Positions 36,301 through 47,540 of a stretch of 64,000 nucleotides of DNA are shown piece by piece. The notes under the pieces were generated by a model, which was not told where the DNA came from, searched no databases, and worked only from the letters and a program-made list of their open reading frames with translations. The DNA lies in the NCBI RefSeq assembly GCF_022458985.1, contig NC_061775.1:28557319-28621318 (forward strand). Direction: 5' to 3'. Positions within the stretch are counted from its first letter, which is position 1. The number at the start of each line of letters is the position of its first letter. Position numbers and translations under genes: made by a program. This stretch comes from Mugil cephalus. Lineage: Eukaryota > Chordata > Actinopteri > Mugiliformes > Mugilidae.

Positions 36301-39300
36301 CTGAGAAGAGACACGCCCCTTCCGATGACGTCGTCTCAGCTGCTGCAGAGAAGTTAGCAAAAAAGATCACCAACACGGTGGCCAAGATCGACAGGCTAGT
36401 GGAGGACATCACCATGCACACGTCCTCGGAGGACAGCTTGAGCCTCAGCTCTGAGGACCACCTGGCAGACTGGCCTTACGGACTAGATGAACTCAATGAA
36501 GCCCGGGCCAAGTCCTGCTCTCCCTGCCGTCTCTCTGATACGAGCAGCTTGGCCCACAGAGACCGACTCAGCAGAGCTCACGCGCTCCTGCGCCTCAAAG
36601 CCGCTCATAGCAGCGTATCGACAGACAGCCTGAACAGCGGCAGCAGCGACGGTTACTGTGGCAGCAAAGACCAGATCCGGCCTGCACTGAGAACTACGAC
36701 CAAGCAACAACGGCCCAACCAGCTCGACCTCAAGGTGGCTCATCAGGAGTACCCTAGTCTGGGGAATGGAGGATTTAATGAGTCTAAGCAGCAAGATATT
36801 CCAGAGAGAGATTTTGTGGACAACAAAGACATAAAACCTCTAGAGCTCAGCTACACAGATACAGAAAAGAGCCAAGAGCCACAAGTACAAACACCTGTCA
36901 GTGTGTCCACTAAAATGTCCTCTGACGTCAGCATGACCTCAATTAAACTGTCACCGTCTTATCAGCAGGTGCCACTTATTCAGAGTGTGGCCAAGTTTGG
37001 TGTAGCAAAGACCACCATCAATGTCCAGGCTGCCCAGGCAATGAGGAGGCAAGCATGGGTACCTACTGCCATGACTGGGGGAAGTATCACCAAGTTCTCT
37101 CCAATGACTTCAACCAGAAGTCCAACCATTGGGACGATGGAGACGGTCCAGAAATACTCTGTGGAAAACACCCCGATCTGCTTCTCCCGCTGCAGCTCCC
37201 TGTCCTCCCTGTCCTCAGGGGACGGGGCACTGGACGGACAAAGTGAGAACGAGCTGGAGAGTGACTCATCCTTAGAAATAATTGAGGTGGAAGATGGAGA
37301 AGTGGTGAAGAGGACGGAAGAGGATGAAACCTTGGAGGATCTGAGTGACAGCCAGCTGCTGATGACCGACTCAAAAACCTTCCCCAGCAAAGAGACGCAT
37401 CCCATTGAGATCCCATGTCCCGCCAAAAGAGAAAAGGTTTTCCTCAGAGGAGCTTCACCGGCAATACTTGAAGACAGATCTCCATCGAGTTCATCTGAGA
37501 ACTACATCCACGAGACGCCGCTGGTAATGAGTCGCTGCAGCTCAGTCAGTTCACTGGGCAGCTTTGAGTCTCCCTCTATCGCCAGTTCAATCCAGAGTGA
37601 TCCCTGTAGTGAGATGATTGACGGAACAATTAGCCCTAGCGATCTTCCAGACAGCCCGGGGCAAACCATGCCTCCCAGTCGAAGTAAGACTCCCTGCTGC
37701 GTCGAGTCGAATGGACCAGAAACTCAGACCACGGGAATCGCGGGTCAGTGGGAAAACAGTCTGCGGAAGTTCATGGAGATCACGGACTCTAAAGAGAGGT
37801 TCAACCTTCCTCCTGACCTGGACACCATGATCTACTTCACTGTGGAAAAGCCCACTGAGAACTTCTCTTGTGCTTCCAGCTTAAGTGCTCTGCCTCTGCA
37901 TGAACACTACATACAGAAGGATGTGGAGCTGAAACTGACCCCCCTACTCCAGCAGAACGACAACACCCTCGCTTTCCCTGACGAGGACGAGCAAGGACTC
38001 GACAATGGGGAGCGATACAGTGAGGGCAACTCGGACGACGACATCGAAATCTTAAAGGAGTGCATTAACTCAGCAATGCCCTCCAAGTTCAGAAAAGTCA
38101 GACCTTCCCTGATGACGACCATCCCTCCTCATATTCTCAATTCCCAGATCCGAAAACAAATACATCTTCCAGTCTACATGATGCTGCCAAATGGAAAAGC
38201 CCAAATGTGTCACGGCAGGAGGATTGTCATCCCACAAAAAGACTTGAAATTGGATGATTCGTCCTTTACCGACTCTGCTGAAGGTACGCCCGTCAACTTC
38301 TCCAGCACAACATCCCTGAGTGATGAAACACTTCAATATCCAGTGAAGGACAGAGGAGCTAAAGAGTGCACCGCTAAAGGCATGAACAAGCAAGAAGTGA
38401 TTGACGATGAGGCAAAGAGGATCGAAGACTTGAGGATATTCTCACACTTCCACAAACCCACAAACAGGATGAACTACCCACCTGAGGTACAAGTGAGCCG
38501 AACAACCAAACATGTCGTCCCTACTCAGAGGGTGTTGATGCAGAGCAAAGAAGTCGCTGACAGAGTGGCCAAACAAAAGAATCGCGATCATTCTCCTAAC
38601 CAACAAAAGAGGCGGCAAGGTCAAGGCCCGGTCAGAAAACTGGAACTTCCTGTCATCAAGCAGAACACAGAAGCTAACCTGAATGTGGGATCGCAAAAAG
38701 GAAAAACGTTGTTTCGACAAATGACACATTCTTCAGAGGACAGTAACAGCTTCTACGATGAGGGAAATGAAGACATGATGAAACAAACGAGTAGAAAACA
38801 GATGAGAGACGTGAGAAGAAATTCTCTCTCCCAAAGCATGACTAATATAGGACGGACGGATAACTGCCAAACGAAGCCCAGAGGGTTTCACAGGATCAAA
38901 CAGAATCTGATGAAGGATGAAGCGCTAGCATGTTACTCACTCAGCTCCTCTCTCAGTTCTCTGAGCGACGCCGAATATGAGGATCACAAATCACAGGCTC
39001 AGCAAATCTGGTATAAGAACCGGCACAACAAAACTCTGAATATGATGCAGCAGTCAAAGCCTGTGAACATCCACTGCCAGTACGAAGAGCAGAGCTCGCC
39101 GAGCTCTGTCAGTGTTGATTCAGAGGACGACCTCCTTCAGAAATGCATAACATCTGCTATGCCAAAGCAGAGGAGGAAGCTGGCTGCCAGGAAGAAGAAA
39201 GCAGAGAACGCTCAAAAACAAAAGCAGAAGGCCTTTGAAGGGTGGGATGTGGAGGAGGAGATGGACAGTGATGACATGGCGTGGGATAAAGATTCAGACC

Positions 39301-41225
39301 TCAATAGTGTTGAATGGAGGGCCATACAGGAAGGCGCTAATTGTGTCGTCACTGGTCTCCAGGCGTCAAAGTCTCAAGAGCCGTCCTCCGAAGAGACAGA
39401 ATCCGTCCTGTCATTCATGTCCACATCCAGCTTCACACCCAAAGAGAGAAAGTTTGCTAAAGACAAAAAGGCAAATAAACCTTTAGACTTCGCTCAGCGC
39501 AAACCAGTTCCAAACTTACCCGTTGTATTCAGAGGCAGGACCGTGATCTATACCCCCAAGAAAGAGACGGCTCCCTCACAAAGACCTCCTCCTAGAAAGG
39601 TACCAACGAAGACGGATGCCCCAAAGAACCCAAACCTTGCTCAGCACAGATCAAAGAGCCTCCATCGACTTGGCCGCCCCCAGGACACGGAACTGTCTTT
39701 GCCAAAGAGAAGCTCTACTCCACCTCCAAGGATACCAAAGAGTTCCTCCTCCGGATCCTCTCAGAGCTCTACACCATCCAAACAGTCACAGAGGAAGATT
39801 ACATCCCCAAATCAGACAAATAAACCCATCCAGAAGAAGAACACCACGCCAGCGAGTGTTCCTACAGCCAGTAGTCCCCCAGAAAGAAAGGGACGCTCTC
39901 CTGCTGTGAATCAAAATGAAAAATCCCCACCACCTAAAACTCAAAAGTCTCCTGTCCGAATCCCTTTTATGCAAACTTCAGCCAGGCAATCCAGACCTCT
40001 GTCCCCTCTGGTCACTAACCATACAACCAACAGACAAACTAATCAGGTCAATGGGAAAAGGGTGCTGCCGCCCAATCGGTTCGACTTGGTCAGGATGACT
40101 TCGGTCCATTCTAGTAGCGGGGAGTCTGATCGCAATGGATTCATGAGACAGCTGACGTTTATTAAGGAATCAAAGCCCATGCTAAGACGTGACAGCTCTG
40201 CTCGCAACAACCCAGGATCTCAAAATGGATCCCCCCGCAGAGCAGTTCCCGGAGCTGCAGCCGTCTTCCTGTGCTCATCACGCTGTCAAGAACTAAAGGC
40301 GGCGGTACAATCCCCAAGAAGGGTCCAGGTAAAGGATCCAGGACAAGCACAGCAACCCCAGAAGACAAACCCTGGCCTCCAGAAGCACACCACAAACCTC
40401 TCCAGGGCTACATCCAGTGAACGGGACCTATCTGCAAGACGCCCATCCAGGAGAACCAGCTCTGAAAGCCCATGCAGGGTGGCTCAGCGGAACGGGCCCG
40501 GCAGAGTGTCCAGTGTCAGGCAGCAACTAGACAAAGACACGTTTAAACGCCACGCGTCCTCACCGAGCATAAACGTCCTGAGCAGAGTGACCAGCCGTTC
40601 CTCCCTGCGCTCCTCGTCGTCTGATTCCAGTGGAAGAGCAAAAAGTGAGGATGATACAAAGAAGAAAGGGCAGAGATCCTCGTCTCGGCTGAATGACGGA
40701 CTGACCTGGAGGAGGATCAGGGACGAGGATGTACCTCAGATCCTGAAAAGCACTCTGCCGGCCAATGCATTACCTCTGGTGCCTTCTCCTGAGGCCGAAA
40801 AGCCAAAGCCACTAGCTCTTCCAGGAAAGCTGCCAACCATCTTACTTGCATCTCGCAAAACAAGTGACGCAACAGTCCAGACAGAAGACTTTTCAAATAA
40901 TAAGACCCATTCAAGCACCTCTCCAACAGTGGACACGACTCTGGGGACCTCGGAGGAAGTAGCACGACTGAGCCTCCTCAGAAAGATCAGTTCCACCTCT
41001 GGGAACAACCTCCAGGACGGAGATTCAGATGGACGCAGCCACAGCAGCGTCTCCACAGGGACGACCGAGAACCACGTGGTCACTTTCCGACAAGGATCTC
41101 CGAGCAAGGCCGCCCGAGTTACGCCGTTTAACTACGTCCCCAGCCCGATGACCTGCTGCCTGCAAGAAACACTGAACCAAGCGGCCGCAATCAACGAGAA
41201 GTCAGGAGAAAAGACTGAGTCGTAG
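24340..41225 (+). CDS. apc2: adenomatous polyposis coli protein 2
   Basis: Coding exons: 24340-24480, 25856-25946, 26144-26465, 26598-26706, 26801-26911, 27003-27077, 31749-31832, 32064-32442, 32849-32947, 33356-33495, 34056-34250, 35036-35250 and 35687-41225. They total 7500 nt, exactly 2499 residues plus stop, with matching phases throughout. The protein starts MANTVASYDQLAHQVEALRK, the N-terminal dimerising coiled coil. A second coiled coil (about 190-285) leads into the armadillo repeat domain, about residues 312-750, the docking surface for cytoskeletal and Asef-type partners. APC2 scaffolds beta-catenin destruction with Axin and binds microtubules, mainly in neurons. Paralogue choice rests on SPGSCMPSLYMRKQKALE, SPGQTMPPSRSKTP and the end SPSKAARVTPFNYVPSPM, which are APC2-like rather than APC-like. 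The human protein is about 2303 residues. The acceptor ending TGTCCTGCAG at 24318 puts the start ATG 22 bases into an exon, so 5' noncoding exons lie upstream. Confidence 0.96.
24516..24993 (+). repeat. ACATTAACCR decamer array in apc2 intron 1
   Basis: About 47 copies of a 10-bp unit, ACATTAACCA/G with some TTTACC variants, beginning 36 bp after the exon 1 donor. Confidence 0.95.
25425..25812 (+). repeat. GGCTAGGAGGAGCTACTGTTAGC minisatellite in apc2 intron 1
   Basis: About 13 copies of a 30-bp unit end 44 bp before the exon 2 acceptor. Units alternate between CTGTTAGCCAGGA and CTGCTAGCTGGGA forms. Confidence 0.95.
26710..26790 (+). repeat. CCTTCCTCCCTT pyrimidine tract in apc2 intron 4
   Basis: Intron 4 (26707-26800) is only 94 bp and almost wholly pyrimidine. 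The tract also serves as the polypyrimidine tract of the exon 5 acceptor. Confidence 0.85.
27505..27819 (-). pseudogene. decayed hAT transposase BED-finger fragment
   Basis: The minus-strand frame contains RNTTNLFNHLKKHHQPQ, the typical second half of a ZBED/hAT-type BED zinc finger, preceded by TCFGFRAGD...KECSRVV, which resembles the first half. At least one zinc-binding Cys position appears lost, and no transposase catalytic or dimerisation domain follows. It is a remnant of a hAT element in apc2 intron 6. The start ATG is not meaningful. Confidence 0.65.
27714..27730 (-). promoter_or_regulatory. CTCF-like core motif in apc2 intron 6
   Basis: The minus strand reads CCACCAGGGGGCGAA, a strong core match, within the hAT remnant. 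Binding is unproven. Confidence 0.3.
28070..29959 (-). CDS. PRY-SPRY (B30.2) domain protein nested in apc2 intron 6
   Basis: Minus-strand exons 29959-29497, 29121-29028, 28948-28911 and 28629-28070 (463, 94, 38 and 560 nt) have GT-AG junctions and compatible phases, giving 384 residues without interruption. Residues from about 200 form a full PRY-SPRY domain: LTLDPNTAN at its start, YPGHPERF, CREGLLDSVYWEVVW, and LDWASGSLSFF near its end. The 38-nt exon encodes ERLGGDEWSIKN, the usual lead-in. The first exon encodes a charged helical region with two similar segments (residues 47-66 and 78-97, each starting TLLRDDL). There is no RING, B-box, NACHT or LRR, so it is a short relative of fish TRIM/NLR B30.2 proteins, which bind ligands in innate immunity. 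Some fish venom proteins share the domain, but nothing here indicates a toxin. Function unknown. Confidence 0.8.
28640..28800 (+). repeat. TAGCATGGAGCC/GTTAGCTTAGCATTGATATG tandem units
   Basis: Three copies of a roughly 46-bp unit lie in the last intron of the PRY-SPRY gene. Related single units occur inverted at 33095-33150 and 35408-35450, and loosely at 19432-19490. Confidence 0.75.
29225..29452 (-). repeat. dispersed repeat, copy 2 of an inverted pair
   Basis: Near-identical inverted copy of 13081-13352. It lies in the first intron of the PRY-SPRY gene and thus also in apc2 intron 6. Confidence 0.8.
29971..29978 (-). promoter_or_regulatory. CRE palindrome before PRY-SPRY start
   Basis: TGACGTCA lies 12 bp upstream of the ATG on the minus strand. 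An acceptor-like GATTTCAG also precedes the ATG (AG at 29990-29989), so this CRE may lie within the 5' UTR rather than in a promoter. Confidence 0.25.
30030..30490 (+). mobile_element. dispersed fish retroposon-like repeat (3' end type)
   Basis: Contains GCTGGTTCTGCTCCAGGTTT, TTCCTGTTACAGGGAGTTTTT and a terminal GGCGCTATATAAATAAAACT followed by TGAATTGA. This is a very common fish repeat tail that usually ends in short tandem TTGAA copies. Probably a 5'-truncated non-LTR retroelement. It lies in apc2 intron 6. Confidence 0.6.
31616..31745 (+). repeat. (CCT)n tract ending in apc2 exon 7 acceptor
   Basis: About 130 bp of CTCCTC/CTTCCTC repeat runs directly into CCTGCAG at 31742-31748, so the microsatellite is the polypyrimidine tract of this splice site. 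Confidence 0.9.
32640..32690 (+). repeat. retroposon-tail-like fragment
   Basis: TTCATTGATCCCACAGGGAA is the phrase found at the 3' end of many fish LINE/SINE copies. A similar phrase occurs at 33567-33590 (CTTTATTTATCCCCAAGAAC). Both lie in apc2 introns. Confidence 0.45.
33862..33926 (-). repeat. dispersed repeat, inverted copy
   Basis: Reverse complement of 60294-60372, with GCGCCACCATGTGGTCAGTA and GATGGATCTCTACCTAC shared. It lies in apc2 intron 10. Confidence 0.75.
34480..34820 (+). repeat. dispersed repeat with internal minisatellite (copy 2)
   Basis: Matches 6860-7345: a short array of the CTCCTCCCCTCTAGTCTGTG unit, then the TTGGTTCAATCAGAAGCTTC flank, then GGGTTCAGGTCTGGACTCTG. It lacks the hAT-like insertion present in copy 1, so it shows the unoccupied site. 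It lies in apc2 intron 11. Confidence 0.8.
35687..41225 (+). CDS. apc2: apc2 terminal coding exon (motif-bearing)
   Basis: This single 5.5-kb exon encodes residues 654-2499: the last armadillo repeats, then a long Ser-rich disordered tail. Beta-catenin-binding 20-residue-type repeats are seen near 1144 (YSVENTPICFSRCSSLSSLS), 1256 (ENYIHETPLVMSRCSSVSSL), 1370 (FTVEKPTENFSCASSLSALP), 1516 (EGTPVNFSSTTSLSDETL) and 1733 (LACYSLSSSLSSLSDAE). Axin-binding SAMP motifs are at 1449-1452 (within EILKECINSAMPSKFRK) and 1810-1813 (within DLLQKCITSAMPKQRRK). No APC-type 15-residue repeats are evident. A basic Ser/Pro/Arg-rich region from about 1830 onward fits microtubule and EB1 binding. Antisense and out-of-frame ORFs in this exon are shadows. 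Confidence 0.93.
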
Positions 41226-43330
41226 AGAGTGAACATGAGTCAAAGTCAGCGCTAGGACGGACGGACGGACGGACATGAGAGTGCTGGTCCCTATACCTCG
41301 GGTACTGACCCTTTATTTACCCCGTTCACTGTATTCAAGTTGTGTTCTCTGGACAATCGATCACCGCTTCCATTTACCCTTAATAAAGAGTTGGATGTAT
41401 GCAGTGAGGCTGTTCTGACCTGAACGGACCATCAATAACTTTTAGAGATGCACTTCAGAGGAAACTCTCTGACGTGACAAGGAGGTGCATCGTTTTGTAC
41501 TTTTTTTTGTATTTGTAGAATAATCATTGCCTGGTAGAAATGTAGTGAAAACATGAAGCAAGAGACAATGAACTCAGCACATAAACTACCATCGGTCTCC
41601 TGGATATAGTCGACAGAAAGAACAATCTTATGCAAACGTCAGCCTGGGAAGCCACGAACTGTGGCCCGTCACAGGACAACTACATGTAAAGTATTTTTAA
41701 CATGAAATACATCGACGCTCTCAATCCTTCACGACTCATCACGTCATCCCTTCCTGTCTCAAACGGAGCCCAGTACGGGTCAGGAAAACATTAGTGATGA
41801 AGTATGTTTCAGTTTAGTAGCACTACCACTTTACTTCCAGCTCAGAAATATCCGGTAACATCTAGATTTGATCGTGATCCTCCAACCTTTCACAGTTACT
41901 CTTCTGTCCATCGCCACATAACCAAGTTGTGCTGACATTTTCAAAAAGGTGATAATTACCAGTGTGTAAACGTTATTCATTGAATTATACAAGAGGACAA
42001 ACTATTAGGAGCCACCAGCGAACATGTGACTGATCTCAGCTTTGTAAAGTATGAGCCTTATGGTTTCATCCCACAGGTTTAAAGGCTGAACGGAGGCTTC
42101 ATCACTAATGTTTCCTTTGACACCAACTGGACTCGTTCACCCTCACAGAAAATAATATTATAACAAATCCTGTCATGGTCCAAACCTTCGACTGTACCTT
42201 AGAAATGACGCTTCCTGGTCAGACTGAGGCTGGTGTGGATGTAGGTTTTAGGTGGTTAATATTATGCTGACGTACGTTGAAGAGACGCCGTCGGTTTGAC
42301 CAATGGGAGGAGGTGGAGACACGATGTCCCTGGTTCAGTTTCTTAATAATCAGTATTGTAAATAACCTGCAGATATTCAGACGCCCCGCGGCAGCATGCT
42401 CTTATATTCACTGTATACAGGCTCCTGTAACTAACCACACCACAGCGTTTCTGGCCATCTGTGCTCGTGTCGCGTAGATTTATAAAAAGCTACGAGGGGT
42501 CGGCGCCTCTTCGCCGCTACGACCCGATGGACGGCGGCTTTGAGTGGACGGACGTGCTGTCCTCCGGACGTCTCTATAACGTGTTAATATCTGCTTAACT
42601 GTGTTGCTGTAAAAGTAGTGATAGATGGAGAAGGATATAAAGACTCAGTATTCTCTGTAGTTGTACCATCACTCTTTAATGTCGCCTGCAGAGCTGGATG
42701 GAGACGAGTTTCTTTGTTTTTTTATTCATTCATAAAAATTCCCAAAGCATGTTTTAAATAGATAGAAACCCTCCGAGCTCCTGGATGCAGCCTTCAGGTC
42801 ACGTTTGAGTCAGACACTGGGCTCAGACTGAGGTCGGCTTCAGGTTCACAGAATCTGAGACAAAAGAAACATCTGAAAAACGCACAAACACGATTTGAGT
42901 ATTATATGGATTTAATTTGACTGGTTTCTGAGAACATGAGTCAAACTGTCTCGACTGTTTAAAGCAATGAATCAAACATTTCCTGGTTCCTGCTCCATCT
43001 CCTTGTTTTACATGAAGTTAAACTGAATGTTTTGGTTCAGTTTGGAAGCATCAGAATGAAAGTCAGTGCTTAAAAGGATGTTTTATTGGAGCTTCAGGCT
43101 TTAGAGGTGGATTAATAATCTGTATCCGACACAGAAGAGACGGAGGGTTTCACCTGGACATGGACATGATGGACTGATGAATGATGGACTGATGGACTGA
43201 GGGGGAAAACTCCTGGAGGTTTGTCAGCTTCTCTTTGTTCTGGAGCTTCAGCGTGAGCTCGGTCGAACCACAGAGTGAAATGTGTCATTATTAATGTCTT
43301 CATCCAATAAAAAGTGGCGTGTTTCCTTAA
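41226..43330 (+). other. apc2: probable apc2 3' UTR
   Basis: AATAAA occurs early at 41382-41387, at 43306-43311 followed by a GT-rich stretch, and again at 43679-43684. Alternative polyadenylation is likely, with the long form about 2.1 kb. A CGGA tetranucleotide run lies at 41258-41273. No coding frame is seen. Confidence 0.5.
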
Positions 43331-43339
43331 AGCAGTGTC

Positions 43340-44200
43340 TCCTTTTATTCACACAGTTTTAGTGGTTTAGGTTCAGTAGAGATGAGGAATTAGCATTTAG
43401 TGGAGGAGGAGGCGGTTTTAATGTATCATTCGTGTTTAATGAGGAGCATGAGAAACTTTCTACTGAAGCTGTAAAAGTCAGATGTTCGGGTCCAGCCTGG
43501 ACATGTCTCCCGTCCATCGCTGGGACACACTCACCTAACGAACACGTCTCCGGAGGCTGGAGGAATATTTTTATTATTATCATGAACGTCTTTGTCTGCG
43601 GGAACTTTCTTCCTGCAGAATCAGAGTGAGATCCAGCAAAGAAGACAAAAACAAAATGGCCGACGTTCTGGAAGAATGAATAAAATCTCTGAACTCAGTT
43701 TGTTCTGACCTTTATAGAGTTTAAAAGGTTTAATGTTGTCAGCTGCAGTCTGAACAAATGCAATAATTAAAACTATGAAAGATTAAAATGTGTCTGCTAT
43801 TGCAAACGTTTGTATTTGTGACGTCACATCGAGTCAAGTTCTTCTCCTGAACAGTTGAATCTTTTAATAAACACCAGTGAAAACAGTCGAACACAAACAC
43901 AGACGTTACAGAAACAAACTGAACTGATCTTTAAACATGAATCTTTTTCATTCAGAACATAAAGTAAAAACGTCCTTCGTGTTGAAATGTTTTCTGTTGA
44001 ATAAAGTAAATCAGTCTTAGAGTTTTTAAGCAGCTGGTCGTTGGTTCAGTCTTCGTGGTGCGTTCAAGGACACGGGAGACCTTCGTTGAGTCCGGAGCTT
44101 AAACGAAGTCAACAGGAGATTTGACCCACAAGCCAGAAAGCTAACGTGATGCTAACGTGATGCTAACAGAGTGAGTGACTAACGACACCACGCTGTCCCT
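43340..44200. other. intergenic DNA between apc2 and C19orf25 homologue
   Basis: Convergent 3' ends of the two genes. A minus-strand ATTAAA (43863-43868) could end the C19orf25 transcript. Nothing else is recognised. Confidence 0.35.
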
Positions 44201-44250
44201 GGATCATCTGGTTTGTCCTGAAAGCCAATCAGCTGCCGGGTGTTGTCCAG

Positions 44251-44834
<584 letters not shown>

Positions 44835-44839
44835 TTAAA

Positions 44840-45810
44840 AAAGAGGGAGTGGATGATCTGGACTCTGACCTGGAACCTGAAGACGTCCTGGAAAAAACCA
44901 CAAATAAATAACTAGATGAAAACTCACAGACTGTGTCCAGGAGTCAGGACGGCTTCAATGTTGTGGATTAAAACTATTTTGACTCAGGTTGACAGACTGA
45001 ATTCAGTAGAGATACAAGTAAATTAGCAGGTTTACATTTAATGAATTTATGTTTCATTTCTGTCAAAACTCTTCTACTGGATTATTATACTAAAGTTATT
45101 ATTGAAAGTATTATTTATGTTATTGAGCAAAATATAACACAATATCTATCTAAGATATCTATTCTGTAATTATATGTATGTTTTGTAATTAATACTATTA
45201 TGTTTATATCTTTACAAAACACCAAAGTAGGAACAACTTCTCGTCATCTTCTCTGTTTATGTGTGCTGCATTTTATAGATTTATTTTTCCTTTTTTCTTG
45301 TTTCTGTTTGTTTTTTCTTAATGAATTTACCCACATTCCTCCCCCAGACTGAACACACAACACTTAGCACCTTCTATGTTGTTCAATGTTCTGCACCAAC
45401 ATTTTAATAAACTGCTCATTGTTTCAGTTCTAAATTAAGAATATTAAGAATAACAAATTAGTAACAGAAGTTATTGTCTTTGGTAAATGTCAGTCTTCTG
45501 TGTAATTTTTGAATTCAGGCTGCGGACCAGGTTGGAGCCTCCGGTCGGCCGCTTATGGCCCGCGGGCCGTTGATTGTGAGCTGGTGAACCAGGACTAAAC
45601 GCAGAAATGTGTCACAGCCCGTACAAATATTTCTAAGCCGAATTTGAGAGGAAGCCACGACGATGGTAAAAATGTGCTTGAAGCTAAAATAAAAGTCGTT
45701 ATATTTGCATATGAGTGGTTTCATTCTTATTTTCCTGTTTAATCTGGCAGCTGTTTTAGCGAGAATAACCATTTACCAGAGTTTATCCGTCTGAGGTGGA
45801 AACCTCCGGG
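44840..45810. other. C19orf25 5' intron or intergenic DNA
   Basis: AT-rich. Around 45540-45600 the phrase GGCCCGCGGGCCGTTGATTG resembles repeat-derived sequence common in fish. No coding frame is recognised. Confidence 0.35.
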
Positions 45811-45819
45811 GCTCCGTCC

Positions 45820-46030
45820 TCCTGCTCGGCCGCTCTGGAGCTGCTCAAACCGGACAACCGGGGACAGAAGGGGCTGAACGGGAGGAAAACACGGAGACCG
45901 AGACACCGGAACGACTGCAAGCTGCAGCAGCGACAGGACCTAAACTATAACACGTCACGGCGTCAGCTGCAACGTCACTACGCCGGAAGGAGGACGCTCC
46001 CGGACAGACTGTGAAACGTCACGGCGTCGG
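45820..46030 (-). promoter_or_regulatory. C19orf25: CpG-rich promoter candidate for C19orf25 homologue
   Basis: A local CpG-rich island of about 200 bp in AT-rich surroundings. It holds three ACGTCA half-CREs (near 45953, 45971 and 46016) and an ETS core CCGGAAGG at 45982-45989, about 1.1 kb upstream of the minus-strand start codon. This is housekeeping-type promoter architecture. No transcription start can be fixed. Confidence 0.5.
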
Positions 46031-46039
46031 TGAACATGT

Positions 46040-47040
46040 AAATAAACGAACCCTTTTATTCTATTTAATCATATTTAATTACATTTAATTCACTCTTATT
46101 TTATTCAGTTTAGTTCTATTTAATTTATTCATTAAATTTTATTCTATTCCATTAAAAAATAAAGCATCAAATACTAACATTTGAGTTCTTCAACTTGTCT
46201 TTTTTTTTGGCCAAACCAACATTTCAACTAAATTTCTATTCAAACTTCTTCTGTTAGAAAAGTCTGTGTTGTTTGGGGGGTTTAGTTTTTCTTGTTGGAC
46301 CAGTGATTGATCAAATTAAAAACCCCTTCACAGACACTAAAGGTGTTTGCATGTGTTCCACAATAGACTGTCTTCTGTCCTACGTCACGATGGTTTGCTG
46401 GAGGCAGGAACCAGAATATGAGGCTGCTCTGATCAACATGTCATCTTGATGTGTTGTCAGGAGCCAGAATCAGAAGAATGAGACTTTTATCTTATACCAG
46501 CGGCCACTGAAAAGGACAAACCTGTGGTTAAAGGTAATAAAACTGTAAATATTGGTCATTAGATGAGATAACTCCTAGTTGTAGGTCTGTGTTCACTAAA
46601 GGCATCAGCTCCCTGGGTCCAGGATTCACTGGGGGTGTCGACTAAGAGGAGGAGGAAGTAGAGTTTATGGCTCAGGACCAAGACGTGAGGAAAACCAGGA
46701 TTAGCAGCTCAACTTCAGATGTAAACAGATGTGATCTGAGAGGTTTTGATCGATTCTTATCAACAGGTTTAATTTCAATAATCAATAATGTCACAGCCAC
46801 TAAAAGTCATCAGGTGGAATCGGGTCCAGTTTGAGCTCATTCAGCACAAATCATGGTTGAATGTAGCCGGAGTGGAGAGTAGCCACGGCCACCGATATAA
46901 ATATAAATAAAAATACTGTAGCAGTAAAACATCAACAATCATCTACTAATGATTCTGGGTCAGAATTAAAGTCTTTGTAAAGTCAATCAGCGCTGGTCCG
47001 TTTTTAACTCTGTGTGATCTCATTTTAAAGAACAAGTCTG
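46040..47040. other. intergenic DNA, nothing recognised
   Basis: AT-rich (ATTTAATT runs at 46060-46150), without constrained open frames. Confidence 0.4.
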
Positions 47041-47044
47041 TGTT

Positions 47045-47540
47045 GACTAGACGACTGGGTCGGAACATCTCCAGGTTACTGGTCTGCAGGGCTCACAACC
47101 AATCAGCAGTGGTCCAAGAAGGAGGACAACCAGGGACGGGGACGTGGGCGTAGGATCATTGATGCAGGGCTGGTGCTGAGGCCAGTGTGGTGTGAAGGAG
47201 ACCAGCCGGTGGAGACAGGGTGGTGTTTGGTCCACGTTCTGCTGGGAGACCTTGGGTTCTTTCACTCATGTTCTTTGATTCGTAGCTCCTGCCTCAGCAT
47301 CGCTGCAGACCATGTCCACCCTTTCATGGAGACAGGATTCCCTTCAGGATGATTCTCCCTGGAACCAGATCTCAGTCCAGTCCAGCATCTGTGGGACGTC
47401 CTGGACCAACTAGTCTGGTCTGTGGAGGCTCCACCTCTCAACCTGGAGCAGGATCTAAAGAATCTGATGCTGACGTCACAGAACACCTTCAGAGGTCAGG
47501 AGGAGTCAGGAGGGTGGTCCTAATGTTACGGCTGAAATGT
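47045..47540 (+). mobile_element. decayed Tc1-like transposon, transposase remnant
   Basis: Successive blocks match the order of a fish Tc1-like transposase gene: GACTAGACGACTGGGTCGGA, then a GTGGTCCAAGAAGG block, ATTCATGTT-like blocks after TTCTGCTGGGAGACCTTGGG, CATCTGTGGGACGTCCTGGA, and the terminal GGTGGTCCTAATGTTACGGC. Blocks between these are deleted, and the frame is broken many times. The terminus at about 47515-47535 matches in type the fragments at 14696 and 61690. Confidence 0.8.

Noticed and set aside
36483..40965. Numerous antisense and shifted open frames inside the last apc2 exon
   Set aside because: All overlap the conserved apc2 frame and show no family similarity of their own.
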